A stretch of 48,364 nucleotides of DNA from Candidatus Ornithomonoglobus intestinigallinarum (GCA_018715365.1 DVLU01000023.1:1-48364); one strand, 5' to 3'. Counted from the stretch's first letter, positions 1 to 6,948 are shown. A program made the numbers and translations. The notes: generated from the letters alone by a model not told the origin.

Positions 1-324
1 CTGATTAAAGGTCTGCACTACGATGATTTGGACGATCACGGAGGTTATCCCGACGGTACGCTGTATTGGGCGGAACAGCTCAACCTGTTCGGACGTACCG
101 GCGGCGAAAACGATGTAAACGCCGCGGCAACGCGCGGAGACATTATAATAATGATCTCAACCGCGCTCGACACGCCGTATGTTTCTCATATAGACGAGAA
201 TTGTGTCAGAACGGAGGACTGGCATATAAGTCCGCTGACATGGCGGCAGGATCGTATAGTAGATAGAGTGGGTGAGTATGATCCATTTTTCATTGTTCCC
301 ACGCATATACCGCCGCAGGAATAG
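1..324 (+). CDS. C-terminal end of a secreted SLH-type protein (5' partial)
   Basis: The reading frame is open from base 1 and stops at TAG 322-324, so only the last 107 residues are present. The fragment carries a GGYPDGT...A segment followed by ATRGDIIIMISTALDTP. This is the pattern of the last part of S-layer homology repeats (position, then T-R-x-x-x-x-x-M), which bind secondary cell-wall polymers. A related GGYPDGY segment occurs in the small SLH-like protein at 1577-2158, so the two may be paralogues. The function of the missing N-terminal part cannot be judged. A strong terminator follows about 90 bases after the stop. Confidence 0.6.
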   Translation: MIKGLHYDDLDDHGGYPDGTLYWAEQLNLFGRTGGENDVNAAATRGDIIIMISTALDTPYVSHIDENCVRTEDWHISPLTWRQDRIVDRVGEYDPFFIVPTHIPPQE

Positions 325-413
325 TTTTGCAGCCAAAGTGTTTTGAACAAAACATTTAAATAACAAATTTGCCGATTGACTTATAATTGATATATTGGCG
401 CTTAATGTGCGGG

Positions 414-450
414 GCACGGGGCGTGATGCTCCGCGCCCTGTGCGTTTTTT
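414..450 (+). terminator. Rho-independent terminator after the SLH protein
   Basis: A 12-bp stem (414-425 with 432-443, two G-U pairs) closes a six-base loop and is followed by six T at 445-450. It ends the transcript of the partial SLH gene. The remaining 325-413 spacer shows nothing recognisable. Confidence 0.85.
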
Positions 451-493
451 GTGCATTGATTATAATAAAAAAGATAATTTTGCTGAATTTATA

Positions 494-522
494 TTGACTT
501 TTCGACAAAAATATAGTAACAT
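494..522 (+). promoter_or_regulatory. Possible sigma-A promoter for the 671 gene
   Basis: TTGACT (494-499) and TAACAT (517-522) are separated by 17 bp. The -10 box matches only four of six consensus bases, so this is a moderate candidate. It would place the palindromic repeats at 548-625 inside the 5' untranslated region. Confidence 0.4.
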
Positions 523-547
523 ATAGGTAAGGGAAGATATATCTTTA

Positions 548-571
548 CAAAGGCGGGGCGAAGCCCCTTTG
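548..571 (+). repeat. GGGGC-GAA-GCCCC palindrome, copy 1 (variant)
   Basis: This copy of the intergenic palindrome has arms CAAAGG-C-GGGGC and GCCCCTTTG around a GAA loop, with one extra C in the left arm. It is followed by GAGAAAA, the same right flank seen in other copies. It lies between the candidate promoter and the start codon of the 671 gene. Confidence 0.75.
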
Positions 572-591
572 AGAAAAAACAAAAATAAACT

Positions 592-625
592 CCCGGACAC
601 CGGGGGGGTGGGGGCGAAGCCCCCA
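592..625 (+). repeat. GGGGGC-GAA-GCCCCC palindrome, copy 2 (variant)
   Basis: A short CCGG-ACA-CCGG dyad is followed by a second palindrome at 609-625 (TGGGGGC, GAA loop, GCCCCCA). The same variant recurs at 16736-16752. It ends 46 bases before the ATG at 671 and leaves the AGGAGG site at about 656-661 free. Confidence 0.7.
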
Positions 626-670
626 AGAATAAAAACACAAAACATAAACCATTTAAGGAGGCGAAACATT

Positions 671-1312
671 ATGAAAAAGTTAATTTCAACATTGATTGCG
701 GCGGCAATGCTGACCGCGGGAGCGGGCGCATTTGCGGAAGGCGTTGACATTATGGGCACTATAACTCCGCTGCACAGGGAATTTGCAATGCAGTATGATT
801 ACGATGAAAGCGATCTGGAGTATATTACGGAGCATTATGGCGGCTTGCTTGACCGTGTGGGCGGCCCGGCAAAAAGACCGGACGGAACGCTTTACGAAGA
901 ACAGGGATTTTACGATGACAATATGGCGCTGTTTTTTGACAGCTATGACCTGCAAAGCAGCGAGGTGAATATCCTTGTAAACGGACAGAGCTCGGAATAC
1001 GGGAAATCTGCGTTTATATACAATGACAACACACTTGTTCCGGGCGGGATATTTACGCAGCTGGGCGTTGATACCGCGTATAACGAGGGGCTGATGCTGA
1101 CGACGTATGTATCGGGAGATACGGTGATTGAAATTCAGCCGTATATGCTGACGATGCGCAAAAACCGTGAGGACGGATACTGGGTTCCGCTGAGAACATG
1201 CTCGCGTATAATCAACGGTGAGATATATATGCCGCTGCGCGCGATTGCCGAGGAGCTCGGCATTGGCGTAGACTGGGACGAAACAACAAACACGGTTCTT
1301 TTGAGCTATTGA
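671..1312 (+). CDS. Small secreted protein with a copper-amine-oxidase-like stalk domain
   Basis: The protein has 213 residues. The ATG at 671 is preceded by AAGGAGG, and the product starts with an MKK...AGAGAFAE signal peptide with cleavage near residue 19-20. The extended frame that begins at 569 runs back through the repeat and is rejected. The C-terminus (about residues 170-213) reads VPLR...INGEIYMPLRAIAEELGIGVDWD...TVLL. This is the recognisable 'copper amine oxidase N-terminal domain' or stalk domain, common in exported clostridial proteins and thought to mediate protein or wall contacts. The N-terminal 150 residues match nothing I know. No enzyme motif is visible. It is the first of three small exported proteins separated by composite repeats. 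Confidence 0.75.
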   Translation: MKKLISTLIAAAMLTAGAGAFAEGVDIMGTITPLHREFAMQYDYDESDLEYITEHYGGLLDRVGGPAKRPDGTLYEEQGFYDDNMALFFDSYDLQSSEVNILVNGQSSEYGKSAFIYNDNTLVPGGIFTQLGVDTAYNEGLMLTTYVSGDTVIEIQPYMLTMRKNREDGYWVPLRTCSRIINGEIYMPLRAIAEELGIGVDWDETTNTVLLSY

Positions 1313-1352
1313 TTTACAATGCTTTTGTTGCTATAGTATAGATGGTTTTGAT

Positions 1353-1547
1353 GCTGCCCGACGGGCAGCTGCGGGGTTTCAAAGGGGCGAAGCCCCTTTG
1401 CGAATAAACGGCGGCAGCTTAAAAGCGCGCGTCATCTGTCTGCGGAAGAGCCTTAACGCGCAGACGTGCGTTACCAGCTCGGAGCAGACAGTGACGTGCG
1501 CGGAAAAGGAAACCCCACGGGGTTCCAAAGGGGCGAAAGCCCCTTTG
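1353..1547 (+). repeat. Composite intergenic repeat unit between 671 and 1577 genes
   Basis: The order of elements is: GCTGCCCG-A-CGGGCAGC hairpin (1353-1369); CAAAGGGGC-GAA-GCCCCTTTG palindrome (1380-1400); CGGCAGCTTAAAA linker; the 79-base module B hairpin (1425-1503); AACCCC-AC-GGGGTT hairpin (1511-1524); and a second palindrome with a GAAA loop (1526-1547). The same order, with an extra 165-base module C inserted, is found at 2160-2514. The last palindrome ends 29 bases before the next start codon. Confidence 0.85.
1425..1503 (+). repeat. Module B long hairpin, copy 1
   Basis: This module folds as one long rod. An outer stem pairs CGTCATCTGTCTGC (1430-1443) with GCAGACAGTGACG (1484-1496), with one bulged base. 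A middle GAGC/GCTC pair follows, and an inner stem TAACGCGC / GTGCGTTA closes an AGAC loop. Other copies are at 2392-2470 and 25776-25851. No ORF in it is conserved as a gene. Confidence 0.8.
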
Positions 1548-1576
1548 AGGGGAAAATAAAACTACGGAGTAAGACT

Positions 1577-2158
1577 ATGAACAAACTAAAATATATTATC
1601 AGTATCGTCTTAATATATTGTTTAAGCCTTTGCGCGTGTATATCCGCAAATGCCGAATTAACCCCGGACACCTATAATACGGCGGTGGAGAACTTAAGCG
1701 CCGGCGATATAATTTTCCCGTCCGAAGATTTTGACATCAATGCAGCCGTCAGTCGTGCCGTAGGCGCCTGCCTTGTTGCGCGAGCAATCGGGGATACGTA
1801 TGAATATACGGAAGTGCAGCCGGTGTTTGACGATGTCGGCAAACAACACTGGGCGATAGCATATATAGACCAGCTTTATAAAGCGGGAATCGTGAACGGC
1901 GTAGGTGAAAGTATTTATGAACCCGATACAGATATGACGTATGAGCAGTTTATTAAAATGCTTGTTTGCTATATGGGTTTATCGGAGCTTGCGCTGACGG
2001 ACGGAGGGTATCCGGACGGCTATATTCGCATTGCCGCAGAGGAAGGTATAACCTGCGATATGGAATTTGCGGCAAAAGACAAAATAACACAAGGTGATGC
2101 GCTTGTGATGCTTTACAGAGCAATGATTTATAACGGTTATGCTTTTGGCGGCGATTGA
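1577..2158 (+). CDS. Small secreted SLH-like protein
   Basis: The protein has 193 residues. The ATG at 1577 has an ACGGAG site eight bases upstream and starts a clear signal peptide (MNKLKY..., hydrophobic core, cleavage near SANA-E, residue 27). The frame continues upstream to 1466, but that extension is entirely repeat sequence and is rejected. Residues about 80-193 resemble S-layer homology repeats: VFDDVGKQHWAIAYIDQLYKAGIVNG, then a GGYPDGYIR-A-EEGI segment and a final ITQGDALVMLYRAM. The protein is small for an SLH protein and carries no other domain. It may cap the wall or act as an accessory subunit (inference). It is flanked on both sides by composite repeats. Confidence 0.75.
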   Translation: MNKLKYIISIVLIYCLSLCACISANAELTPDTYNTAVENLSAGDIIFPSEDFDINAAVSRAVGACLVARAIGDTYEYTEVQPVFDDVGKQHWAIAYIDQLYKAGIVNGVGESIYEPDTDMTYEQFIKMLVCYMGLSELALTDGGYPDGYIRIAAEEGITCDMEFAAKDKITQGDALVMLYRAMIYNGYAFGGD

Positions 2159-2225
2159 TGCTGCCGCTCCGGCAGCTGCGGGGTTTCAAAGGGGCGAAAG
2201 CCCCTTTGCAAATAAAAGGCGGCAA

Positions 2226-2391
2226 TTATCTGTTCCGCTCAAAAATCGCCTTGCTGCGCTCACGCATACCACTCGCTCCAATGCGGGCAATAAATCTTTA
2301 CCGTACTCACGAAGACGGTATGCGTTTCGCTTGCCGCACCGAACATTTCGCGTAACAGACAACCGCCGCCTTACACAGCGGCAGCTTAAAA
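2226..2391 (+). repeat. Module C, copy 1
   Basis: About 165 bases bounded by imperfect terminal inverted repeats, TTATCTGTTCCGC on the left and GCGTAACAGACAA on the right (11 of 13 positions complementary). The second copy is at 16473-16637. The ends are better conserved between copies than the middle. It could be a MITE-like element or a structured RNA module; no coding function is apparent. Confidence 0.65.
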
Positions 2392-2470
2392 GCGCGCGTC
2401 ATCTGTCTGCGGAAGAGCCTTAACGCGCAGACGTGCGTTATCGGCTCGGAGCAGACAGTGACGTGCGCGG
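2392..2470 (+). repeat. Module B long hairpin, copy 2
   Basis: Almost identical to 1425-1503. The inner right flank reads TCGGCTC instead of ACCAGCTC, which lengthens the GAGCC/GGCTC pairing rather than disrupting it. Confidence 0.8.
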
Positions 2471-2546
2471 AAAAGGAAAACCCACGGGGTTCCAAAGGGG
2501 CGAAAGCCCCTTTGAAGAAAACAGAAAAACCAAGGAGGGACGCATT

Positions 2547-3299
2547 ATGAAAAAACGGTTTAAACAAGTGTCGGCGCTGATCTTGTCCCTGTCACTCATC
2601 TGTCCGCTTCTTGCCGCATGCGGTCAGCAGACAGACGAATACCCGTTTTCGCCGCTGTCGCTTGAAAAACGCTTCGGCGACAGCATGGACGAGGTAATTG
2701 AAGATTTGGGGATTGATCTATCGGCTGATGATGCGGACGCGCAGAGCAATAACGACGCCGCCATAACTGCATACGAAGTTACCGTTAACGATGAAGGCGG
2801 GGAAAATGAGGAGATTAACGTTACGGTTAAAGATGTTGCGGTGGATGAAAGCGGCACTGTTGCAGCGGTTATTTTAAGATTTTACCGTGATGTTTTTTAT
2901 TCCGCATTCTACAGCTCGGAAAATGTCGGATACATATACGACCAAACGATTGCAATGTATGAGCTGTGTAATGACAAATACGGCGAGGAAATGAACGACG
3001 AAAATCTTAAGGATGAGCCGAATATTGCGCGCCGCAATTTTAAAGCAAAGCCGGCGAAAGAGGAATTTCTTAACCCTCCTCTCGATGACGTCATAGGCTA
3101 CAATGCAAGTTGGTGGGCGAAAAACAGGCGGATAAGCAAAATATTTGACGGCGAGCCGCTGAGATTCGATATTACGGCGAGCAGTTGGGGTACGGAACTG
3201 ATAATGAACGAGGACGGAAGCCGCGGAGGCGGCAAGCCCAGAGCGACGCTTGGTATGGGCTTTAACGAGTTGTACTTTCCTTTAGATTCGGAACAATAA
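2547..3299 (+). CDS. Lipoprotein of unknown function
   Basis: The protein has 250 residues. The ATG at 2547 follows CAAGGAGGGA. The upstream in-frame extension to 2433 is repeat DNA and is not used. The N-terminus is a lipoprotein signal: MKKRFKQ, a hydrophobic run, then LLAAC-GQQ. Cys at about residue 25 would be diacylated, tethering the protein to the outer face of the membrane. The rest is acidic and soluble, with a DD-AD-S-NND stretch, a middle YDQTIAMYELCNDKYGEEM segment and a C-terminal beta-type end. I recognise no family, and no catalytic or SLH motif is visible. It is the third member of the repeat-separated group of exported proteins. Confidence 0.7.
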   Translation: MKKRFKQVSALILSLSLICPLLAACGQQTDEYPFSPLSLEKRFGDSMDEVIEDLGIDLSADDADAQSNNDAAITAYEVTVNDEGGENEEINVTVKDVAVDESGTVAAVILRFYRDVFYSAFYSSENVGYIYDQTIAMYELCNDKYGEEMNDENLKDEPNIARRNFKAKPAKEEFLNPPLDDVIGYNASWWAKNRRISKIFDGEPLRFDITASSWGTELIMNEDGSRGGGKPRATLGMGFNELYFPLDSEQ

Positions 3300-3311
3300 A
3301 TTGTGTTCAAT

Positions 3312-3411
3312 GCGGGGGCTGCCGCCCCCGCGCCCCCGCTTACCGCTTCGGCAGCTGCGGGGTTGCGAAAAAAGAAAACTCGCGGGGTTGCAAAGGGGCG
3401 AAGCCCCTTTG
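3312..3411 (+). repeat. Repeat cluster after the lipoprotein gene
   Basis: A strong GCGGGGGC-TGCC-GCCCCCGC hairpin (3312-3331) starts 12 bases after the stop codon and may act as a terminator, though no T run follows. A GGCAGCTGCGGGGTT linker and a GAA-loop palindrome (3391-3411) follow. Modules B and C are missing here. The rest of the spacer (3412-3604) is AT-rich and shows nothing else until the HPr promoter. Confidence 0.75.
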
Positions 3412-3604
3412 AGGAGGACAAAAAGCCGGAAAAACCATAAAAATAGTCGTCAAATTATAAAATTTATGTTACGGACGATGTAATTATGTTACACAAATTC
3501 CGTCAAAACGACTTTTTAAACGGTCAAAGTGAATAAAAATACAAATTTGAATAGCGGAGTATTACGGTAAAACGGAGATGTTTGTTAAGAATATATTAAA
3601 AGCG

Positions 3605-3633
3605 TTGACAAGGCGTGTTTTTAATGATATATT
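3605..3633 (+). promoter_or_regulatory. Sigma-A promoter of the HPr-like gene
   Basis: Perfect TTGACA (3605-3610), 17-bp spacer, TATATT (3628-3633). It predicts a leader of about 100 bases before the ATG at 3739. Confidence 0.8.
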
Positions 3634-3738
3634 AGAGAAAAATATTGAACGGCTGATAAAGCGTCGATATTTTTTGCGTGAAAAGCGCGGGCGTTTTTCA
3701 CGGCTTGGCTTGGCTATAGGCAAAAGGAGGAGAACAAA

Positions 3739-3996
3739 ATGACAACATTTACTCACACCGTTAAGGATTCGATCGGAATCCATGCAAGACCCGCAGGGAA
3801 GCTTGTTTCGGAGGCAAAGAAGTATAAGTCATATATAACAATCTCAAACGGAATCCATGCGGCGAACGCAAAGGGTCTGTTCAACGTTACAGGTCTCGGC
3901 GTAAACTGCGGCGATACCGTAACCGTTACGGTAAGCGGCGCGGACGAGGTTATCGCGGCGCAGAACCTGAGAGAATATTTTGCGGCGAATATATGA
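3739..3996 (+). CDS. HPr-family phosphocarrier protein lacking Ser46
   Basis: The protein has 85 residues, the normal size for HPr. The ATG is preceded by AAAGGAGG. HPr takes a phosphate from enzyme I on His15 and passes it to PTS sugar permeases in the cytoplasm. The active-site motif SIGIHARPAG is present with His15 (codon 3781-3783) and Arg17. The regulatory site is not: residue 46, Ser in HPrs controlled by HPr kinase, is Gly here (AKGLFN, codon 3874-3876). The protein can therefore probably be phosphorylated by enzyme I but not by the HPr kinase encoded at 12876. It stands alone, with its own promoter and terminator and no PTS genes near. It may be a second, specialised HPr rather than the main ptsH; hence no gene symbol. 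Confidence 0.85.
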   Translation: MTTFTHTVKDSIGIHARPAGKLVSEAKKYKSYITISNGIHAANAKGLFNVTGLGVNCGDTVTVTVSGADEVIAAQNLREYFAANI

Positions 3997-4012
3997 CGCA
4001 GTGATTTTTTCG

Positions 4013-4040
4013 GAGGACGTTTTCGGCGCCCTCTTTTTTT
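4013..4040 (+). terminator. Terminator after the HPr-like gene
   Basis: GAGGACG (4013-4019) pairs with CGCCCTC (4027-4033) with one A-C mismatch around a seven-base loop, followed by seven T (4034-4040). Confidence 0.65.
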
Positions 4041-4089
4041 ATTGCGCGCACGCGACAAAAATATTATATAATATCGGGAAATATTGATA

Positions 4090-4118
4090 TTGACTTAACA
4101 ATCTCGCTGTAATATAAT
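4090..4118 (+). promoter_or_regulatory. Sigma-A promoter of the alpha-galactosidase gene
   Basis: TTGACT (4090-4095), 17-bp spacer, perfect TATAAT (4113-4118). The transcript would start near 4125, leaving a short leader. Confidence 0.8.
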
Positions 4119-4169
4119 AAAATAAAAAGCGGCAAAGGAACTTTTATGAAAGGAGTTAATGGCATAATC

Positions 4170-6329
4170 ATGATAACTAAAAGCACCAATAAAATAAACG
4201 AAACAACGTTTTACCTTTCGGGTAAAACAATGAGTTATATAATGGCCGTTGATAAGATAGGCTATCTCCGCCATATATATCACGGCAGCAAGATAAGGCC
4301 GAGAGGCGGCTCGGAGATACGTAATCTTGACGCCGCATGGACGGCGTATGTGGAGGACCGCATAATTCTCGAAACGGCCCTTTTTGAGTATCCGGCTTAC
4401 GGCCATGCGGATTTAAGGATACCGTCGTATTCGGTCACAAACAGCGGCGGCGATTCCGTAAGCGAGCTTAAATTCAAGGGCTTTGAAATAAAAGAAAACC
4501 ATGTTCCGGAGCTTAACGGACTGCCGTGCGTTTTTGCAGGCGGCAAAACGGCGCAGACGCTCGAGATAACGCTTGCGGACGAAAAATCGGGGCTTGAAGC
4601 CGTGCTTTTGTATACGGTATTTGAGGAATACGACGTTCTGCTGAGAAGCGTTGTATTCAGGAACACATCGGACAAGCCGATAAATATAGATTCGGCATAC
4701 AGCGCAAACGTCGATATTGAGCAGGGCGATTACGACCTTATTTATTTTGCCGGCTCATGGGGACGCGAACGCGATTTGCACAGGCAGCCGATACAGCTCG
4801 GCTCAAAAACCGATATTTCCGCGGCAAGGGGCAGCAGCAGCCATTGCATAAACCCGTTTGTAATGATAGCGGAGCGCGGGGCGGACGAGGAGCACGGAAA
4901 CGTGTTCGGCTTCTCGCTTATTTACAGCGGTAATCATTCGTCGATGATAGAGTGCGATCATTCGGGCAACGTGCGCGTTATGCAGGGTATAAACCCGCTT
5001 GATTTCGGAAAGGAATTAAAGCCCGGAGAAAGCTTTGAAACGCCGCAGTGCGTGCTGAGCTTCAGCGCGGACGGAATAGGCGGCATATCGAGAGAGCTTT
5101 CGGATTTATACAGAAACAATCTGTGCCGCAGCAAATGGGTGCACCGCGAGCGGCCCGTGCTTATAAACAACTGGGAGGCTACATATTTTGATTTTAACGA
5201 GGAAAAGCTGCTTGCAATCGCCAAAAAGGCAAAGGAGGCGGGCATAGAGCTTTTTGTGCTCGATGACGGCTGGTTCGGCAAAAGGGATGATGATACGAGC
5301 GGCCTCGGCGACTGGTTCGTGAATCTTAAAAAGCTGCCGTCGGGGCTTGACGGGCTTGCAAAGAAGATAAACGATATAGGCCTTGATTTCGGGCTGTGGA
5401 TAGAGCCGGAGATGGTAAATCCCGATTCAGAGCTTTACAGGGCGCATCCCGACTGGGCAATACACGTTGAGGGCAGAGAGCCGGCGCTGAGCCGTAATCA
5501 GCTTATTCTCGACCTGAGCCGTCCGGAGGTGTGCGACTATATTATAGACGCCATAAGCAAGGTGCTTTCCGGCGCAAACATAAGCTATGTAAAATGGGAT
5601 ATGAACAGGCCCATGACCGATATGCCGCGAAAGGGCTACAATTATGAATATATGCTCGGCTTCTACAGGGTTATGGGCACGCTTACGTCAAGCTTCCCCG
5701 ATATATTGTTTGAGGGCTGCGCCGGCGGCGGCGGACGCTTTGACGCCGGAGTGCTTGCGTATATGCCGCAGATTTGGACAAGCGATGATTCCGACGCAAT
5801 AGCAAGGCTTAAAATTCAGTATTCCACCTCGATGGGCTATCCCATATCGTCAATGGGCGCGCACGTTACGGCTGTGCCGAATCACCAGGTGGGCAGGGTC
5901 ACGCCGCTGAAAACGCGCGCGGACGTTGCATACACCGGCGCGTTCGGTTATGAGCTCGATATAACAAAAATGTCCGACGAGGAATTTGAAGAAGTAAAGC
6001 GCCAGGTGGAAAAGGTAAAGAAGCTCAGAGGCCTTACGCTTAACGGCGATTTCTACAGGCTGAAAAGCCCGTATGAAACAAATTGCTGCATGTGGGAAAC
6101 GGTATCGAAGGATAAGTCCGAAGTGTTTGTTATGGTATGCAGGGTGCTGAATACGGCAAACACAAACGAGCCGCACGTCCGTCTTACGGCGCTTGATCCG
6201 GACGCCGATTACCGCGACGAGGAAACCGGCAGGATTTACGGCGGCGATGAGCTTATGTATATGGGAGTTGTGCCCGTATATGAAAACCGCGATTTCTCAT
6301 CGTTTACAATGCACCTTAAAAGAGTGTAA
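4170..6329 (+). CDS. Alpha-galactosidase, glycoside hydrolase family 36
   Basis: The protein has 719 residues from ATG 4170; an in-frame ATG at 4146 is possible but would place the AAAGGAG site (4148-4155) after it. It hydrolyses terminal alpha-1,6-galactose from raffinose-type oligosaccharides or galactomannan. There is no signal peptide, so it acts in the cytoplasm on imported sugars. Seen in order: an N-terminal beta-sandwich, then a (beta/alpha)8 domain with WEATYFDFNEEKL, LDDGWFGKRDDD, GLWIEPEMVN, YVKWDMNR, EGCAGGGGRFD and IWTSDDSDA. The nucleophile is the Asp of KWDMNR (residue 477); an Asp of the WTSDDSD motif (539-542) is the acid/base by family knowledge. Length is normal for the ~720-residue GH36 subgroup. 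It is a single-gene unit with no transporter beside it. Confidence 0.95.
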   Translation: MITKSTNKINETTFYLSGKTMSYIMAVDKIGYLRHIYHGSKIRPRGGSEIRNLDAAWTAYVEDRIILETALFEYPAYGHADLRIPSYSVTNSGGDSVSELKFKGFEIKENHVPELNGLPCVFAGGKTAQTLEITLADEKSGLEAVLLYTVFEEYDVLLRSVVFRNTSDKPINIDSAYSANVDIEQGDYDLIYFAGSWGRERDLHRQPIQLGSKTDISAARGSSSHCINPFVMIAERGADEEHGNVFGFSLIYSGNHSSMIECDHSGNVRVMQGINPLDFGKELKPGESFETPQCVLSFSADGIGGISRELSDLYRNNLCRSKWVHRERPVLINNWEATYFDFNEEKLLAIAKKAKEAGIELFVLDDGWFGKRDDDTSGLGDWFVNLKKLPSGLDGLAKKINDIGLDFGLWIEPEMVNPDSELYRAHPDWAIHVEGREPALSRNQLILDLSRPEVCDYIIDAISKVLSGANISYVKWDMNRPMTDMPRKGYNYEYMLGFYRVMGTLTSSFPDILFEGCAGGGGRFDAGVLAYMPQIWTSDDSDAIARLKIQYSTSMGYPISSMGAHVTAVPNHQVGRVTPLKTRADVAYTGAFGYELDITKMSDEEFEEVKRQVEKVKKLRGLTLNGDFYRLKSPYETNCCMWETVSKDKSEVFVMVCRVLNTANTNEPHVRLTALDPDADYRDEETGRIYGGDELMYMGVVPVYENRDFSSFTMHLKRV

Positions 6330-6346
6330 AATTCGATAAAAAATGC

Positions 6347-6399
6347 TTGACATTCTCCGAAGTGTGTGATATACTGATTTAAAATTTAACTCAGTTAAA
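6347..6399 (+). promoter_or_regulatory. Promoter and palindromic operator of the MarR-type gene
   Basis: Perfect TTGACA (6347-6352), 17-bp spacer and TATACT (6370-6375). Directly after the -10 box lies a perfect 15-bp palindrome, TTTAACTCAGTTAAA (6385-6399, centre 6392), covering the predicted start of transcription. Size, symmetry and position fit a MarR-family operator. Autorepression by the product of the next gene is inferred. Confidence 0.8.
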
Positions 6400-6415
6400 A
6401 ATTAAGGTGATTTAC

Positions 6416-6877
6416 ATGTTATCGGAGGAACCGGTCAAAAGCAGCGTTTTGGGGATAATAGACGCGATACGCAGATGGAAGCGTATTGATTTCTCGGCTG
6501 TATTTACCGAGAAGCTGTCAATGCCGGAGTTCACTGTCTTAAACGGCATAGAACGCATAAAAGGCGATTCCGGCACGGTGTTTGTGTCGGATATTGCGCA
6601 TTTGTTTTCAATATCGGCGCAGGCTGTGTCGAAATATTTAAAGATATGTGAGTCGCGCGGCTTTGTTATACGCGAAACGGACAAAACAGACAGGCGCAAC
6701 ACAAAGCTTTTCCTCACAGACGAGGGCAGGCGTGTGCTCATGGTTTGCGAGAGAGAGCTTGTTGAGTTTATGAGCTCGGTGTTCGACGAGTTTGACAAGG
6801 CCGAGGTGGACAGGCTCATGTCTTTTGCGGACGATGTTTATGATATGACGGTGAAAAAACTTGAAAATGAAAATTAA
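6416..6877 (+). CDS. MarR-family transcriptional regulator
   Basis: The protein has 153 residues. The ATG at 6416 follows AAGGTGA; an in-frame GTG at 6407 lies inside that ribosome site and is not used. The winged-helix core is visible: VSDIAHLFSISAQAVSKYLKICESRGFVIRE (recognition helix around SAQAVSKYLK), then the wing TDKTDRRNTKLFLTDEGRRVL with the conserved DRR. N- and C-terminal helices should form the dimer interface. MarR regulators usually repress until a ligand, often an antibiotic or phenolic compound, binds. The gene sits behind a strong promoter with its own operator and in front of the GTPase-ribonuclease fusion, which is its likely target. The ligand is unknown. Confidence 0.9.
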   Translation: MLSEEPVKSSVLGIIDAIRRWKRIDFSAVFTEKLSMPEFTVLNGIERIKGDSGTVFVSDIAHLFSISAQAVSKYLKICESRGFVIRETDKTDRRNTKLFLTDEGRRVLMVCERELVEFMSSVFDEFDKAEVDRLMSFADDVYDMTVKKLENEN

Positions 6878-6909
6878 ACCGAGGTTTTATGCCGCGGTTT
6901 AATTTTTTT
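6870..6909 (+). terminator. Terminator or attenuator between the MarR and GTPase genes
   Basis: AAATTAAACCG (6871-6881) pairs with CGGTTTAATTT (6895-6905), followed by T to 6909. The left arm contains the marR stop codon. No promoter is visible between this hairpin and the GTG at 6949, so transcription of the fusion gene must read through it or start inside marR. Confidence 0.75.
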
Positions 6910-6948
6910 GAACGATACGTAAAATAAAAACGGAAGGGAGCGGAAACG

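Larger units (their letters stand above)
2160..2514 (+). repeat. Composite intergenic repeat unit between 1577 and 2547 genes
   Basis: The unit starts two bases after the stop of the SLH-like gene. It holds a CTGCCG-CTC-CGGCAG hairpin (2161-2175), a GAAA-loop palindrome (2187-2208), module C (2226-2391), module B (2392-2470), an ACC-type dyad and a second GAAA-loop palindrome (2493-2514). It is the longest copy in the window and is homologous over most of its length to 1353-1547 and, for module C, to 16473-16637. Confidence 0.85.

Noticed and set aside
1425-1503. Integron attC site
   Set aside because: It is an imperfect palindrome between small genes, but the GTTRRRY/RYYYAAC end boxes are not at the ends and no integrase is in the window.
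1466-1576. N-terminal extension of the SLH-like protein (and the equal extension 2433-2546 of the lipoprotein)
   Set aside because: Both extensions are translations of the same intergenic repeat, lack a ribosome site, and would put the signal peptide about 38 residues inside the protein.
2139-2423. Open frames through repeat DNA (also 16430-16897)
   Set aside because: They cover palindromic modules, share sequence only because the repeats do, have no ribosome site and overlap real gene ends.
548-3411. CRISPR array
   Set aside because: Repeats are palindromic modules of several kinds at irregular spacing with genes between them. There is no regular spacer pattern and no cas gene.
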